DNA of 64,000 nt from Blepharisma stoltei (taxonomy: Eukaryota; Ciliophora; Heterotrichea; Heterotrichida; Blepharismidae): NCBI GenBank assembly GCA_914767885.1, contig CAJZBQ010000002.1:372001-436000 (forward strand), read 5' to 3'. Each line of letters starts with the position of its first letter. Position 1 is the first letter of the stretch. The translations under genes and the position numbers were made by a program. Below, one piece after another: positions 62,374 through 64,000 of the stretch. The notes under the pieces are model-generated. The model worked only from the letters and a program-made list of their open reading frames with translations. It was not told the DNA's origin and did not search any database.

Positions 62374-63486
62374 CTACGCAAAAGATTCCCACTCTCTGTT
62401 TCCTTCTATTATTATTTCATTAGAATCAAGAAATGATTTGGTTTCTTGAATAATTAAAGCAGATTGGTCTCTGATTTTGCATTTATACAAATTCCCATCA
62501 AGATGTGCCAAAATAAAATTAGTCTCATCAATAAAGCATCCTATGGGTCCGACATTGACGGTATATGGGCAAGTCCAGCTCACCTCAGGCTTTAAGCTTA
62601 ATTTTGCTAGGGATCTATTATATTGAAAATAATTTGGCAAAAATCGGCTAAATCTACCTGCTGATTGAGGAGTTGGAGCTTTTAGATTCCAAACGTGAAT
62701 AGTTGATCGGTTGCTTGATGCTAATAAATGATGACAATTAGGACTAAAAGCAATAGACGAGACTTGCGCTGGGCTAGTTCCTCTTCTTAGCTCATGCAAT
62801 AGTTGAAGAGTTTTAGTATCAAAAACTCTTATAATTGTCCCTTGTTCACTAGCACTCGCTCCAATTGTTCCTGGAAAATTCAGTGCTAGTAAAGTTATTG
62901 GATTTTCATGTATTAGGCCAGATTTGACTTCTCCGTCATAATAATTTGTAATTTTTACATGCCCATGAGTTGTTTGCAGACTTGCTAATATGAATTGATC
63001 TCTATCATATGAGACAGCAGCAACACCATTTTCGTTTTCTATAGTGGGTATTGAATCAGTAGCTTTAAGTATTAGCAAATCATACACATATGTGATTTTT
63101 TCTAGAACAATCACAGCTTTATCTCTTCTCAGTAGCACATTTTTTACTTCTGATCGAAATCGTATTTCTCCTTTGAAATCTTCCTTCTGGTTATCTCAAA
63201 AATAAGCAATATTTGGAGGGTAGATGCTATTTCCAGGGCTTCCTACTAAGCATAGCAATTCCGTGGAAAACATTGGAGATATGCAAGTGAACCCGCCTGA
63301 AAAGTAAGTAGTAGCTTCATGATCTCGGCGAGATATAATTTTGCAATCTTCAGTTCTTATAATCCTGAATCCTTTTGTGGTTCCAACAAAGAGAAGGTCG
63401 TTTGTTTGATTGAATGCTACTTTAAGGATTCTATTTCCTATATCTTCTGAATTTATCATTTCTGTATTTAAAATGAAATTTATCAT
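62374..63486 (-). CDS. PROPPIN (WIPI/ATG18 family), WIPI3/4-like
   Basis: Seven-bladed β-propeller that binds PI3P and PI(3,5)P2 in autophagy. The signature loop reads LLHELRRGTSPAQVSSIAFSP, with LRRG as in WIPI3/WIPI4 (FRRG in WIPI1/2). Start MINFILNTEMINSED; blade 1 KVAFNQTNDLLFVGTTKGFRI; TGA=Trp at IAYFWDNQKEDF, where the canonical VxxWDD motif lies. Length about 370 residues, typical of the family. No intron or IES. Confidence 0.85.
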
Positions 63487-63772
63487 TAGTTTTTTCCAAC
63501 ATTATTAGTGAATTTCTAAAATAAAGCCATAAAAACAAAAAGAAAACCATAAAGATCACTACTCGTGCGTCAAAACCTCAGCGCATGAGTATCAATAAGA
63601 AGCACTCTATCATATTGCATAAAATTTAATTCAGACACTGCTTTCTTCTTTAAAAAGATTATGCTAAAATAAAACGAGAAAACTTTGCAATACTTGATGT
63701 TCAAAACATAAACTAATGACAAAATAATAATTTTTGATTTCTTTTATATTTCCATTTTTTATATATAATACA

Positions 63773-64000
63773 ATGTCCTCTTTAGTTGGAACCAACAATG
63801 AGCAGCTTATATTGACTAAATTCCATTCTCGTAGCGTGATTCATTATAATTACGCAGAGTTTTATATTGAATCAAGCTATACCAACTCTTCTAAAGTTGC
63901 CATTGAAGCATCATATGTTTTTCCGAGCATTTCTGGTATGCACTTATCAAAGCTCTCAATATATACAGGCAAAATTGAGCTTCAGCTTAAAATTGAAGAG
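63773..64000 (+). CDS. VIT-domain protein, 3' partial
   Basis: MSSLVGTNNEQLILTKFHSRSVIHYNYAEFYIESSYTNSSKVAIEASYVFPSISGMHLSKLSIYTGKIELQLKIEE. The pattern Y-A-E-F-x-I-x-x-x-Y-x-N-x-x...IEAxYxFP matches the VIT domain found N-terminal to VWA domains (inter-α-inhibitor heavy chain-like). The VWA part would lie beyond the window. 287 bp of spacer precede the start. Confidence 0.65.
   Translation, partial: MSSLVGTNNEQLILTKFHSRSVIHYNYAEFYIESSYTNSSKVAIEASYVFPSISGMHLSKLSIYTGKIELQLKIEE

Overview
The window looks like germline (micronuclear) DNA of a heterotrich ciliate, most likely Blepharisma or a close relative. Three things point there. UGA is read as tryptophan: in-frame TGA falls on invariant Trp positions of a WNK-type kinase, a DHHC acyltransferase and TBC, PAH and RING domains, while TAA and TAG end genes. 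Introns are tiny, almost always 15 nt (GTA...TAG/CAG). Many reading frames are cut by TA-bounded inserts with terminal inverted repeats, and removing the insert plus one TA joins the frame exactly. That is the behaviour of internal eliminated sequences (IESs), which are removed when the somatic macronucleus forms. MITE-derived IESs are established for Blepharisma stoltei; the species call here is inference.

Layout. 1-5.1 kb: PLK4-like kinase, TPR-like protein, F-box/degenerate GTPase protein, a retroposon. 5.4-12.1 kb: B-box/NADAR fusion, TBC Rab-GAP, and a divergently transcribed multi-CH-domain protein, heavily loaded with MITEs. 12.1-20 kb: a tight minus-strand block (two paralogous-N-terminus proteins flanking an NDPK-like protein, a HAD-like protein, a basic protein). 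20.2-24.6 kb: cyclic-nucleotide-gated K+ channel containing a 2-kb IES with a retroposon and a further retrocopy nested inside it. 24.8-31 kb: TGS1, a gene split twice by retroposons, SPEF1 split once, and a nested palindrome. 31.3-39.5 kb: allantoinase-like pseudoenzyme, small ORFs, SIN3, coiled-coil protein. 39.9-47 kb: coiled-coil protein, DLST (2-oxoglutarate dehydrogenase E2), two hypothetical proteins. 47-51 kb: myristoylated small protein, tandem repeats, zinc/Ub-like protein, YANK-like kinase. 51.4-58 kb: Ub-like/kelch fusion carrying a MITE inside a MITE, then low-complexity proteins. 58-64 kb: WNK-like kinase, DHHC-RING fusion split by a retroposon, PROPPIN (WIPI/ATG18), start of a VIT-domain protein.

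The genes form no single pathway; they are ordinary housekeeping, ciliary and signalling genes packed tightly (gaps of 11-50 bp, one pair of overlapping convergent stop codons). The shared theme is the eliminated DNA. Two insert classes are visible: (i) TA-bounded IESs, from 70-130 bp elements to 200-700 bp MITEs with G/C-capped ends in several end-motif families; (ii) about 440-550 bp retroposons with 8-16 bp target-site duplications (TSDs), four of them inside coding exons where TA-to-TA removal does not obviously restore the gene. The second class is the most unexpected feature of the window.
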